From Frigoribacterium sp. PhB160 (GTDB lineage: Bacteria > Actinomycetota > Actinomycetes > Actinomycetales > Microbacteriaceae): DNA of 64,000 nt. Each line of letters opens with the position of its first letter. The stretch's first letter is position 1. A program made the translations under genes and the position numbers. A model generated the notes under the pieces. That model saw only the letters and a list, made by a program, of their open reading frames with translations, did not search any database and was not told the DNA's origin. The DNA lies in the NCBI RefSeq assembly GCF_003751785.1, contig NZ_RKIE01000001.1, positions 1,775,564 to 1,839,563 of the forward strand, in the 5' to 3' direction. Positions 36,947 to 45,206 of the stretch are shown in pieces.

Positions 36947-39900
36947 ATGCCTGACGTCGACATCGCGCCGCTCGTCGACGCCGTCGACGTCATCCGGCTC
37001 GTGGGGCCGCGCCCGTTCTCGCGGGCGAAAGGATATGCGCGCGACGGCCGCGTCGGCGACATCTCCTACGACCCCGTCGACGACCTCGTCTCGGCGACGG
37101 TGCGGGGCAGCGCCGGCGACGACTACCGCTGCGAGATCGTGCTCCGCCCGGCCCGCGGCGAGTACGCCCGCCCCTCTCGCAGCACCTGCACCTGCTACCT
37201 GGGCGGCGACTGCAAGCACGTCGCGGCCGTCCTCCTCGCCAACAACACGCGCCTCCTGACCCCCCTCGCCGGAGGCGCGGGGCCCGTCGCCGGAACCGCC
37301 TCCGCTCCCGGCTCACCGGCCTCCGCCCCCGGCGCCGACGTGACGGCCGACGCCGACGCCGCCCCCGACTGGCGGTCCCACCTCGGCGGCCTCACCGACC
37401 GACCGTCCCCGCGGGACGCCCGCACGACCTCGATGGGCCTGCTGCTCGAGCTGCGGCCTCGGCTGCGGGGCTCCCGGTCGCGCTGGGACGCCGACAGCGC
37501 CCGCGTCGGCCCGAGGGACGCCCCGGGGCCGACCACCCCGACGGGCCCGGCCTCGCTCGACGGGCCGCCGTCGTGGCGGCTGGGGGTCCGACCCGTGACG
37601 CTCAGCCGCACCGGCAACTGGGTGCGCGGCGACCTCACCTGGACGTCGCTGCCCTACCAGATGAACCGCCTCGCGATCGCCCCCGAGCAGCACTCGTGGT
37701 TCGGCCAGTTCGCGGCCCTGCACCGGTCGGCCGTGGCGACCTACACCCCCGGCGAGAGCGACTGGCTCTTCCTCGACGACTTCGCGAGCCCGCTCCTCTG
37801 GCCCCTGCTGGCCGAGGCCGAGCGGCTCGGCATCTCGCTCGTGACGGGAAAGCGGGCCACCGACGTCACCGTCGGGGGCGAGGCGCGCGTCACGGTCGAC
37901 GCCCGCCATGCCGACGACGGCTCGCTCGTGCTCTCGACCGGCGCGACGATCGACGGCATCCACCACGCCGCCGGCTCGGTCGCGCCCGTCGCCGACCACG
38001 GCCTCTACGTCGCGACGCCGCAGCCGCACCTCGCGGTGCTGCTCGCGCCGACCCCCTCGCCGATCAGCCCCGACCAGCGTCGCCTCCTCACGACGGCCCG
38101 CGACGTGGTGGTGCCCGCCGGCGACTCCGACGAGTTCCTCCGCGAGTGGTACCCGTCGCTCCGGCAGAGCGTCGTCGTGACGAGCCGGGACGAGTCGGTG
38201 GCCTTCCCCGAGGTGCTGCCGCCACGGCTGGTGCTCACGGTCACCTTCGGTGCCTCGGACGGCGTCGCGCTCGCCTGGTCGTGGCGGGTGGCCGGGCGCA
38301 CCGAGCCCCTCACGGACCACGCCCCTCTCCCCGGCGGCCTCGACGACCTCGGGCCGAGCAGCCGCGGCTCGACGCTCCGCGACGTGGCGGCCGCCGAGTT
38401 CGTCGCGACGCGCCTGCCCGCGCTCGAGGCCCGCGACGACCTCGTCGTCGAGCTCGTCGGCGAGCGCCCCGACTACCGCGAGCTGACCGAGGCCCCGCAC
38501 CTCACGGTGACGACCGTCGAGACCGAGAAGCGCGACTGGTTCGACCTCGGGGTGCTCGTGACGGTCGAGGGGCGAACGGTGCCCTTCGTTCCGCTGCTCA
38601 CCGCGCTGGCCAAGGGCAAGAAGAAGATGGTGCTCGTCGACAAGTCGTACCTGTCGCTCGACCACCCCGCCTTCGACGAGCTCAAGCGGCTCATCGACGA
38701 GGCGACCGGGCTCGACGAGTGGGAGGTCGGTCCGCGCCTCAACCGCTACCAGGCCTCGCTCTGGTCCGAGTTCGACGACCTCGCCGACGCGACGGTCCAG
38801 GCTGATGCCTGGCAGCGCACCGTCGGGGGCCTGCTCGCGCTGACGAGGGGGCCTGGCGACGAGCCCGACGGCGCGGCGGACGACGGCGTGGCGAGCGACG
38901 GCGACCCGGCGGCCGCGTCCGTCGTCGGGCCTGTCGCCGTGCCGGCCGGGCTGCGGGCCGAGCTGCGGCCGTACCAGGTCGACGGCTTCCGCTGGCTGGC
39001 CTTCCTCCACGAGCACGGCCTCGGCGGCGTGCTCGCCGACGACATGGGGCTCGGCAAGACCGTCCAGACCCTCGCACTCGTCGCGCACGTCCGCGAGTCG
39101 GAGGCCCGCACCCGCGCCCACGAGGCGGTGTCGAGCGCCGGCGAGGCCGAGACGCCCGACGGGGAGGCGCCTCCTCCCTCCCCGAGACCACGCCCCTTCC
39201 TGGTCGTCGCGCCCACCTCCGTCGTGGCGAACTGGGTGACGGAGGCGGCACGCTTCACGCCCGACCTGACGGTCCGCGCCGTGACGACGACCGAGGCGAA
39301 GGGACGTCGTCGCCTCGCCGCGGCCGCCGAGGAGGCCGACGTCGTCGTCACGTCGTACGCCCTGTTCCGCCTCGACTTCGCCGAGTACGCCCGTCACGAG
39401 TGGGCCGGGCTGGTCCTCGACGAGGCGCAGTTCGCCAAGAACCCGTCGTCGCAGGCTCACCGCTGCGCGGTCGAGCTCGACGCGCCCTTCAAGCTCGCGA
39501 TCACCGGCACGCCCCTCGAGAACGGGCTCACCGACCTCTGGGCCCTCTTCCACGTGACGGCTCCCGGGCTGCTCTCGACGAGCAGCCGCTTCGCCGACGA
39601 CTACGTGAAGCCCCTCGCGACCGGAGAACGACCGGAGCTGCTGCAGAAGCTGCGCACGCGCATCCGGCCCCTCATGCTCCGCCGCACGAAGGAGCTGGTC
39701 GCCGCCGACCTGCCGCCCAAGCAGGAGCAGCTGCTGCGGGTCGACCTCGCCCCGCAGCACCGCGAGCTGTACGACGCCTTCCTCCAGCGCGAACGCCTCA
39801 AGCTGCTCGACCTCATCGACGACCTCGACCGCAACCGGTTCATCGTGTTCCGGTCGTTGACCCTGCTCCGCATGCTCGCGCTCGACGCGGGCCTGATCGA

Positions 39901-40429
39901 TCCCGAGTACGACGACGTCCCCTCGGCGAAGCTCGACCAGCTGCTCGACGAGCTCGACGACGTCGTGGCCGGAGGGCACCGGGCGCTCGTCTTCAGCCAG
40001 TTCACGTCGTTCCTCGGCCGGGTCGCCGCGCGCCTCGAGGCGCGCGGCGTCGCCCACGAGTACCTCGACGGCTCGACGCGGCGTCGGGCCGAGGTCATCG
40101 ACGGGTTCCGGCAGGGCGCCTCCCCGGTCTTCCTGATCAGCCTCAAGGCGGGCGGGTCCGGCCTCAACCTCACCGAGGCCGACTACGTCTTCCTGCTCGA
40201 CCCGTGGTGGAACCCGGCCTCCGAGGCGCAGGCCGTCGACCGCACGCACCGCATCGGCCAGACGAAGAACGTCATGGTCTACCGGATGATCGCGAACGAC
40301 ACCATAGAAGAGAAGGTGCTCGCCCTGCAGCAGAAGAAGGCCGCCCTCTTCGACGCGGTCGTCGACGACGACGCCGTGTTCAGCTCGGCGCTGACGGCCG
40401 ACGACATCCGGGGACTCCTCGATCCCTGA
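36947..40429 (+). CDS. SNF2-family helicase-like ATPase with N-terminal SWIM zinc finger
   Basis: 1160 aa. The SWIM finger at ~83-98 (CTCYLGGDCKHVAAVLLANN; CxCx6CxH) is followed by a large region of unknown fold (~150-650), then the SNF2 motor. Motor motifs: LRPYQVDGFRWLAFLHEHGLGGVLADDMGLGKTVQTLAL (Walker A ~700), PFLVVAPTSVVANWVTEA, GLVLDEAQFAKNPSSQ (DEAQ, ~825), ITGTPLENGLTDLWALF, and the C-terminal helicase half with FSQFTSFLGR, LISLKAGGSGLNLTEADYVFLLDPWWNPASEAQAVDRTHRIGQ. SWIM-SNF2 proteins are common in actinobacteria and translocate on DNA to remodel protein-DNA complexes. Stand-alone gene. The linker ~110-190 is Ala/Pro/Gly-rich. Confidence 0.9.
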   Translation: MPDVDIAPLVDAVDVIRLVGPRPFSRAKGYARDGRVGDISYDPVDDLVSATVRGSAGDDYRCEIVLRPARGEYARPSRSTCTCYLGGDCKHVAAVLLANNTRLLTPLAGGAGPVAGTASAPGSPASAPGADVTADADAAPDWRSHLGGLTDRPSPRDARTTSMGLLLELRPRLRGSRSRWDADSARVGPRDAPGPTTPTGPASLDGPPSWRLGVRPVTLSRTGNWVRGDLTWTSLPYQMNRLAIAPEQHSWFGQFAALHRSAVATYTPGESDWLFLDDFASPLLWPLLAEAERLGISLVTGKRATDVTVGGEARVTVDARHADDGSLVLSTGATIDGIHHAAGSVAPVADHGLYVATPQPHLAVLLAPTPSPISPDQRRLLTTARDVVVPAGDSDEFLREWYPSLRQSVVVTSRDESVAFPEVLPPRLVLTVTFGASDGVALAWSWRVAGRTEPLTDHAPLPGGLDDLGPSSRGSTLRDVAAAEFVATRLPALEARDDLVVELVGERPDYRELTEAPHLTVTTVETEKRDWFDLGVLVTVEGRTVPFVPLLTALAKGKKKMVLVDKSYLSLDHPAFDELKRLIDEATGLDEWEVGPRLNRYQASLWSEFDDLADATVQADAWQRTVGGLLALTRGPGDEPDGAADDGVASDGDPAAASVVGPVAVPAGLRAELRPYQVDGFRWLAFLHEHGLGGVLADDMGLGKTVQTLALVAHVRESEARTRAHEAVSSAGEAETPDGEAPPPSPRPRPFLVVAPTSVVANWVTEAARFTPDLTVRAVTTTEAKGRRRLAAAAEEADVVVTSYALFRLDFAEYARHEWAGLVLDEAQFAKNPSSQAHRCAVELDAPFKLAITGTPLENGLTDLWALFHVTAPGLLSTSSRFADDYVKPLATGERPELLQKLRTRIRPLMLRRTKELVAADLPPKQEQLLRVDLAPQHRELYDAFLQRERLKLLDLIDDLDRNRFIVFRSLTLLRMLALDAGLIDPEYDDVPSAKLDQLLDELDDVVAGGHRALVFSQFTSFLGRVAARLEARGVAHEYLDGSTRRRAEVIDGFRQGASPVFLISLKAGGSGLNLTEADYVFLLDPWWNPASEAQAVDRTHRIGQTKNVMVYRMIANDTIEEKVLALQQKKAALFDAVVDDDAVFSSALTADDIRGLLDP

Positions 40430-40507
40430 GCGGCTCGCGAGGGGCGGTGAGCACCTCGAGGTGATCCGCGCCTCCGAGTTCGCCGGACCCTGGGGCACGG
40501 CGCCGCG

Positions 40508-40513
40508 TAACGT
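40508..40513 (+). promoter_or_regulatory. -10 box (TAACGT) of the 40521-40895 gene
   Basis: TAACGT 7 nt before the ATG at 40521; no Shine-Dalgarno. Supports this start over the in-frame GTG at 40461. Confidence 0.45.
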
Positions 40514-40520
40514 CCGCCGC

Positions 40521-40895
40521 ATGGACGCCGCCGAACCGACCCCCGAGCCAACGTCGACCCGTTCTCCCGAGCAGGAGGCGGCCGAGCTCGCCCTCGCCAT
40601 CGTCTCGCAGGCCACCGCGATCACGCAGGGCGACGACGAGGCGCTCGACGCGAGCGACGCGAACCTCCGTGAGGTCGTCGCCGACCAGGCCGACGACCCG
40701 CTGACCGAGCGGCAGGAGGCGGTCGTCGCCACCCTCGGGACCGCCGGCGGAGCCCTCGCCGCCGGGCTCAGCAACGCCCTCGCCGAGGCCCGCGGCGTCG
40801 ACCCGGCCGACGTCCTCAACGCGACGGCCCGCTCGATCGTCGACCACGCCGACGACGACCCCACCGCCGACCCCGACGGGCGCCGGCTCGGCTGA
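40521..40895 (+). CDS. Hypothetical acidic helical protein
   Basis: 124 aa, very acidic, no signal peptide. Residues ~18-105 are helical and Ala-rich: EQEAAELALAIVSQATAITQGDDEALDASDANLREVVADQAD, ERQEAVVATLGTAGGALAAGLSNALAEARGVDPADVLNATARSIVDHAD. Ends are Pro/Thr/Glu- and Asp-rich. I recognise no family. The start at 40521 is taken from the -10 box 7 nt upstream. Follows the SNF2 gene by ~90 bp and precedes a 320-bp intergenic region. Confidence 0.65.
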   Translation: MDAAEPTPEPTSTRSPEQEAAELALAIVSQATAITQGDDEALDASDANLREVVADQADDPLTERQEAVVATLGTAGGALAAGLSNALAEARGVDPADVLNATARSIVDHADDDPTADPDGRRLG

Positions 40896-41216
40896 CCCGC
40901 CCCCGGGCACGCTCCCGCGTCACGTCGTCGGCATCGCGTCACGTTCTCCCGCGACGTGACGCACGGAACGTGTCGCGACACGACCTCGCCGGGCCTGCCG
41001 CGTTGCGGCCCGCGCGCCACCCGAGCTGTCCTTCACGTGCCCGCCGCGTGCCGACCCGCGACGCCTCGCGGACTGGCACTTGTGGGCGGGACGCCGCAGG
41101 CGTAGCTTCCCCCTCCAACGGGGGTCACCCGACACCCCGCGACTCGTGCGAGCGCCTGCTGGGGGCGGTCGGTCGCCCGCGCGTCGCCACAGCTCCACGA
41201 CCAGAGAAGAACGACG
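40896..41216. other. 320-bp intergenic region with one 41-bp dispersed repeat
   Basis: No gene found. It holds repeat copy A at 40931-40972 and, further down, a C/A-rich stretch leading to the ferritin-like gene. A weak Shine-Dalgarno (AGAGAAGA) precedes the ATG at 41217. Confidence 0.6.
40931..40972 (+). repeat. 41-bp intergenic repeat, copy A
   Basis: Shares GCATCGCG, then ACGTTCT, then GCGACG and GAACG at identical spacing with copies at 57203 and 58309. This copy is the most diverged: its right arm reads GGAACG instead of AGAACG. The arms CGTTCT/AGAACG can pair. Confidence 0.7.
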
Positions 41217-42170
41217 ATGTTCGACACCCGATTCATCCGCCGCGCCGCCGTGCGCAGCAGCGAGAACCCGACCGACCGACGCAATTTCCTCATCGCGCTC
41301 GGCGCCGCGGGGGTGACAGGCGGGGCCGCCCTGGCGGTCGCCGGCAGCCCGGGCAGAGCCGCGGCCGCGACCAGCGAGATCTCGCCGTCCGACCAGGCGA
41401 TCTCCGACTCCGCGATCCTCAACTTCGCGCTCAACCTCGAGTACCTCGAGGCCGAGTTCTACCTGCGGGCGACGAGGGGCACCGGCCTGCCGTCGAACCT
41501 CGTCGACGGGATCGACCCGCAGGGCCCGGTCACCGGCGGCAAGGCGGTGCCGTTCCAGAACCGGTCGTTGCGGCTGCTCGCGCAGGAGATCGCGCAGGAC
41601 GAGCTGTCGCACGTCTCGTTCCTGCGGACGGCGCTCGGCGGGGCGAAGGTCTCCCGCCCGGCGATCGACTTCACGACCAGCTTCACGGCGGCGGCCCGAG
41701 CAGCCGGGCTCGTCGGGGCGACGGCGACCTTCGACCCGTTCGCCGACGAGCAGTCGTTCCTGCTGGCGGCCTTCCTCTTCGAGGACGTCGGGGTCACCGC
41801 CTACAAGGGAGCCGCGCCCCTCATCTACAACAAGACCTACCTCGGCGCGGCGGCCGGCATCCTCGCCGTCGAGGCGTACCACGCGGGCGCGATCCGCAAG
41901 ACGATCTTCGACTTCGGGCTGCAGGCGCCCGCGACGCGGTTGTCGAACCTCCGCGACGCCGTCGACGGCTCGACCGACGACGACCAGGGCCTCTCGCAGA
42001 CGAGCGGCTTCACGCCGACCGACGCGTCCGGCATCGCCTACGGACGGCTGCCCAGCCGCGTGCTCAACATCGTCTACCTGACGCCGAACCAGATCGACAA
42101 GGGCGGGTTCTTCCCGCAGGGCGTCAACGGCGCGATCGTCGCGAGCGGCAACCCGGGCAGCGCGGTGTGA
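41217..42170 (+). CDS. Tat-exported ferritin-like domain protein
   Basis: 317 aa. Twin-arginine signal at ~20-50: TDRRNFLIALGAAGVTGGAALAVAGSPGRAAA. The mature part begins SDQAISDSAILNFALNLEYLEAEFYLRATRG and contains AQEIAQDELSHVSFLRTALGG, the Glu/His pattern of the ferritin-like four-helix domain. LLAAFLFEDVGVTAYKGAAPLI and AVEAYHAGAIRKTIF supply the other helices. Folded export through Tat is consistent with a metal-loaded protein. Function in the family is unknown; some members are induced by stress or desiccation. It overlaps the following lipoprotein gene (GTGTGA), so the two are co-expressed. Confidence 0.85.
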   Translation: MFDTRFIRRAAVRSSENPTDRRNFLIALGAAGVTGGAALAVAGSPGRAAAATSEISPSDQAISDSAILNFALNLEYLEAEFYLRATRGTGLPSNLVDGIDPQGPVTGGKAVPFQNRSLRLLAQEIAQDELSHVSFLRTALGGAKVSRPAIDFTTSFTAAARAAGLVGATATFDPFADEQSFLLAAFLFEDVGVTAYKGAAPLIYNKTYLGAAAGILAVEAYHAGAIRKTIFDFGLQAPATRLSNLRDAVDGSTDDDQGLSQTSGFTPTDASGIAYGRLPSRVLNIVYLTPNQIDKGGFFPQGVNGAIVASGNPGSAV

Positions 42171-42913
42171 ACCGGAGGCGGAGGGCACCGCAGAGGGCAG
42201 TCGCCGTCGGGGCGGCCCTCGCCGCGGTGCTCGGGGCGGCGGGCTGCTCGTCGTTCGTCGGGCCCGTCGCCCCCGAGGGGCGGGTGCCGACGTCGAGCGC
42301 GAGCGCGGAGGCCACCGGCACCGCGCCTCCGGACGGCCCGTCGGAGGACGCCCTCGCCCGCACTCCGCCGACGGTCTCGCCCGCGCCCGTGGACGAGGCC
42401 CTCGTGGACCGCGTGACGACGGCGATCACCGCGCCCGAGGCCTGTGGGCGCGGCGAGACGCTCGTGACGGGCGGGGACGCTGCCGGGCTCGGCCCCGCCG
42501 GCTCCGGCTCGATCGCGGTCGCCCGGTCGGCCGCGTCGACGACACCTGTCGTTGCGACTGCCGGACGGTCCGGAGGCGCGGTGCTGCCCTCCGGCACCGG
42601 TCCCGCCACCGTCGCGGTCGCCTTCGCCTGCACCGTCGACGGGTCGCCGTGGCCGCAGGTGATCGGCCTCTACGACGACGACCTGTCGCCGGTCGGCAGC
42701 GTCGACCTGGGCTCGTTCGACGCGACGGACCAGGCCGTCGTCGGCGCGCTCCGCTTCGACGACGGGTCGCTCCAGGTCGCGTGGGAACGGTCCGACGCCG
42801 ACGGCGCCGGCCTCTGCTCGACCGACGGCGGACCCGACGACCGCGTGGGGACGTTCACGCTCGGCGAGGCCGGCTTCGTCACCGCGACGGCCGTGCGGAC
42901 CACGAACTGCTGA
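42167..42913 (+). CDS. Lipoprotein of unknown function
   Basis: 248 aa. Arg-rich start (NRRRRAPQRA), hydrophobic VAVGAALAAVLGA, lipobox GAAGC (Cys ~24). Residues ~30-75 are a Ser/Pro/Thr linker. The rest (~80-248) is a beta-rich domain ending in a Cys (TTNC), with other Cys residues at ACGRGE, FACTVDG and LCSTDGG suggesting disulfides outside the cell. I recognise no family. The GTG start overlaps the stop of the ferritin-like gene, so a joint envelope function is likely. Confidence 0.75.
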   Translation: MNRRRRAPQRAVAVGAALAAVLGAAGCSSFVGPVAPEGRVPTSSASAEATGTAPPDGPSEDALARTPPTVSPAPVDEALVDRVTTAITAPEACGRGETLVTGGDAAGLGPAGSGSIAVARSAASTTPVVATAGRSGGAVLPSGTGPATVAVAFACTVDGSPWPQVIGLYDDDLSPVGSVDLGSFDATDQAVVGALRFDDGSLQVAWERSDADGAGLCSTDGGPDDRVGTFTLGEAGFVTATAVRTTNC

Positions 42914-42946
42914 GCCGGCCCGGGCGAGCAGCAGGCCGCGCTCAGC
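42909..42946. terminator. Weak convergent hairpin
   Basis: GCTGAGC (42909-42915) pairs with GCTCAGC (42940-42946) across the two convergent stop codons at 42911-42913 and 42942-42944. Confidence 0.3.
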
Positions 42947-43766
42947 GCGCGGTCGCGACCACGGCGTCCCCGAGCCGCCGCAGCAGCTCCTCCCCCGCCA
43001 TCACCCCGTCGGCGTCCGTCACGGTGAGGTTCGCCGCCGTGAACGCGACGTCGTGAAGCTCGCCGTGAGCGGGCCGGAACGCACCCGTCGCGGCCTCGAG
43101 CATCCCCTGGTCGAGCAGCGAGTCGCCCGCCGCGAACACCGTGTCGGCACCGGTGCGGAGACGCACCTCCTCGAGGGCCGCCGACTTCGTCACCGGCCGG
43201 GGCACGCAGTAGACCTTGCGTCCCTGCAGCGAGACCGTCCAGCCGAGCTCGTCGCAGCGCGCGGCGAGGTCGACGACGGCCTGCTCGGGCATCTCGGCGC
43301 GGTCGACGACGGCGTAGACGAAGAGCTCCTCGGCGGCCTTGACGGTGTGGGTCCACGCGGCCCAGTGCTGGTCGGTGAGGAGCGCCTCCACCTGTCCCAG
43401 CGGGGCGCACGCCTCGGCGACCCGCCGGTCGACGGCGCGGCGCCACGCCTCGTCGGGCACGCCGTCGACGAGCAGCGTGCCGCCGTTCGTCGTCACGGAG
43501 TGCGTCGGCCGCACGCCCGGCAGCCGCACCCGGCGGTACTGCGCCACCGTGCGCGTCGTCACGGGCACGAAGTGCGCGGTCTCGTCGACGCGGGCCAGCA
43601 ACGCCTCGGAGGCGCGGGTCAGGAACGAGATCGGCACGCCCCCGTAGACCTCCGCCACGAGCAGCTCGGGGGCGTCCTGGTCGTCGCCCTCGAGCCGCAG
43701 GGCGGCGGCGGAGTAGATCAGGGTGCGGTCGAGGTCGCAGGCGACGACGACGGGCAGGCGGCTCAT
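42942..43766 (-). CDS. HAD-superfamily phosphatase of the Ter cluster
   Basis: 274 aa. HAD motif I is VVACDLDRTLIYSAAAL (~7-23; nucleophile Asp). RASEALLARVDETAHFVPVTTRTVAQYRRV holds motif II (Thr). Motif III Lys and motif IV lie in RPVTKSAALEEVRLRTGADTVFAAGDSLLDQGML. The long insertion (~70-180) is a Cof-type C2 cap. It should dephosphorylate a sugar or nucleotide-like metabolite. The ATG overlaps the StiP-like gene stop (ATGA); it is the last gene of the lyase-PRTase-StiP-HAD unit. Such HADs are recurrent partners of Ter systems. It carries one 13-mer TRAS site. Confidence 0.85.
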   Translation of the reverse strand: MSRLPVVVACDLDRTLIYSAAALRLEGDDQDAPELLVAEVYGGVPISFLTRASEALLARVDETAHFVPVTTRTVAQYRRVRLPGVRPTHSVTTNGGTLLVDGVPDEAWRRAVDRRVAEACAPLGQVEALLTDQHWAAWTHTVKAAEELFVYAVVDRAEMPEQAVVDLAARCDELGWTVSLQGRKVYCVPRPVTKSAALEEVRLRTGADTVFAAGDSLLDQGMLEAATGAFRPAHGELHDVAFTAANLTVTDADGVMAGEELLRRLGDAVVATAR

Positions 43767-45148
43767 CGGGCGTCCTGCCCGGCGCCCGGCGTGACCCCGG
43801 CGCCCGGCGTGACCCCGGCGCCCGGCACGATCCCGGCGTCCGCGGCCCGCACCGCGCGCCCGTCCGCCCCGGTCGCCCCCGCGGTGTGCACGGGGTGGAT
43901 CAGCCCGACGCAGCTGTACGGCAGCTCGTCGACGACCTCGACCGGCACCCCGCGCTGCGACGCGAGCAGCAGCACGTGCTGCACCTCGTCGACGGCGTCG
44001 GCGCGGACGAGCACCTTCCACGGGACGCGCCGCAGCAGCACCCGCGTCGTCTCGCCGACCCCGGGCTTCACGAGGTTGACGTCGTGGATGCCCTGCTCGA
44101 CGCTGATGCGCTCGACGGCCTCCCAGCCGGCCCAGGTCGGGCCCGCGGCGCGCTCCGGGTCGCCGGCCGCCTCCGCGACGAGACCGTCGACCTCCTCGAC
44201 GACCGCGGCGAACCGCGACGACACCTCGTCGACGAACGCCCGCGACACGTCGACCTCGGCGAGGTCGGCGTAGAACTTGCCGCCGTGGAAGTCGCCGGGG
44301 CCGATGATCCGCCGGTTGTAGACGGTCCGCGAGACGAGGCCCGACACGGTCGAGTTGAGGCACGCCGACGGGATGAGGAAGTCGTCGCGCGTCCCCCAGG
44401 TCGACGCGCAGCGGCCCGGGTCGGCGAGCACGGCGAGGTCGTCGCCGAAGCGCACGCCGTCGCTCGCGGCGAAGGCGTCGAGCGCCTCGGTCAGCTCGCG
44501 CGTGATCGCGCCCTTGCCCGTCCAGCCGTCGACGAAGACGATGCGCGCGGGGTCGTGCTCCCGGGCGAGCCAGCGCAGCGCGACCGGGTCGAGCCCGACG
44601 CCGCGCACGATGCTCATCGTCAGGTGCGGGGCGTCGACGCCGCGCACCTCCCGGGCCCAGCGCCGCATGAGGATGCCGACCGGCGTGCCGGCCCGCGCCA
44701 GCGAGACGAAGACCGGCGCCTCGGCGCGGGCCTCGAGCGCGAGGTCGGTGACGACTCCGACGGCCGTCGCGACGCGCGTGGCGGACCGGAGCAGCGCCTC
44801 CTCGTACAGGGCCTGGTACTCCGCGGTCGGCTGGTACTCGATCGGCAGCGACTCGGCGTAGTTGGCCGTGCCGCCCTGCAGGGTCGCCTCGCGCTCGTGG
44901 GCCGGGGCCTCGAGCTCGACGTCGCCGAGGTCGGTGAGCAGCCAGCGGACGTCGTCGGCGTCGTACGAGCCGAAGGCCGGCCCGACGAGCGGCTCGGGCA
45001 GGGGCGGCGCCTCGGTGCCGACGGGGACGGAGGTGCCGACGGGGACGGAGCTGCCGACGGTCTCGGAGCCTCCGACGGTCTCGGCAGGGGCGGCGGTCTC
45101 GGCGGGGGCGGCGGGCGTGGCGGGGTGCATCGGTGGCCTCTCGGTCAT
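43763..45148 (-). CDS. StiP-like (cysteine protease StiP / PELOTA) domain protein of the Ter cluster
   Basis: 461 aa. The first ~50 residues are low-complexity repeats (SSVPVGTSVPVGTEAPP). The core starts at FGSYDADDVRWLLTDLGDVELEAPAHERE and contains YAESLPIEYQPTAEYQALYEEAL, VFVSLARAGTPVGILMRRW, HLTMSIVRGVGLD and VFVDGWTGKGAITREL. The last gives a PRPP-loop-like motif. A C-terminal region (~340-430) includes GVGETTRVLLRRVPWKVLVRADAVDEVQHVLLLASQRGVPVEVVDELPYSCVGLIHP, resembling the PELOTA-type RNA-binding fold associated with StiP. The tail is GAGVTP repeats. Biochemical role unproven in the family. ATG 45130 (M7) has GAGAGG upstream and is an alternative start. Confidence 0.75.
   Translation of the reverse strand: MTERPPMHPATPAAPAETAAPAETVGGSETVGSSVPVGTSVPVGTEAPPLPEPLVGPAFGSYDADDVRWLLTDLGDVELEAPAHEREATLQGGTANYAESLPIEYQPTAEYQALYEEALLRSATRVATAVGVVTDLALEARAEAPVFVSLARAGTPVGILMRRWAREVRGVDAPHLTMSIVRGVGLDPVALRWLAREHDPARIVFVDGWTGKGAITRELTEALDAFAASDGVRFGDDLAVLADPGRCASTWGTRDDFLIPSACLNSTVSGLVSRTVYNRRIIGPGDFHGGKFYADLAEVDVSRAFVDEVSSRFAAVVEEVDGLVAEAAGDPERAAGPTWAGWEAVERISVEQGIHDVNLVKPGVGETTRVLLRRVPWKVLVRADAVDEVQHVLLLASQRGVPVEVVDELPYSCVGLIHPVHTAGATGADGRAVRAADAGIVPGAGVTPGAGVTPGAGQDAR
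43781..43834. repeat. Three tandem 18-bp repeats in the StiP-like gene
   Basis: GGCGCCCGGCGTGACCCC at 43781-43798 and 43799-43816, plus a diverged third unit to 43834. They encode the C-terminal PGAGVTPGAGVTPGAG tail. Unit length divisible by three, so copy changes keep the frame. Confidence 0.85.
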
Positions 45149-45206
45149 CGGGGTGGTCGGTGGGGCAGGTGCGTCGGACGAGGGACGGCGGCCGGTGCTG
45201 CGGCCG

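Noticed and set aside
39163-39174. GGAGGCGCCTCC palindrome inside the SNF2 gene as an operator
   Set aside because: It is two overlapping opposed copies of the abundant GCGCCTCC word in a low-complexity coding stretch. Treated under that finding.
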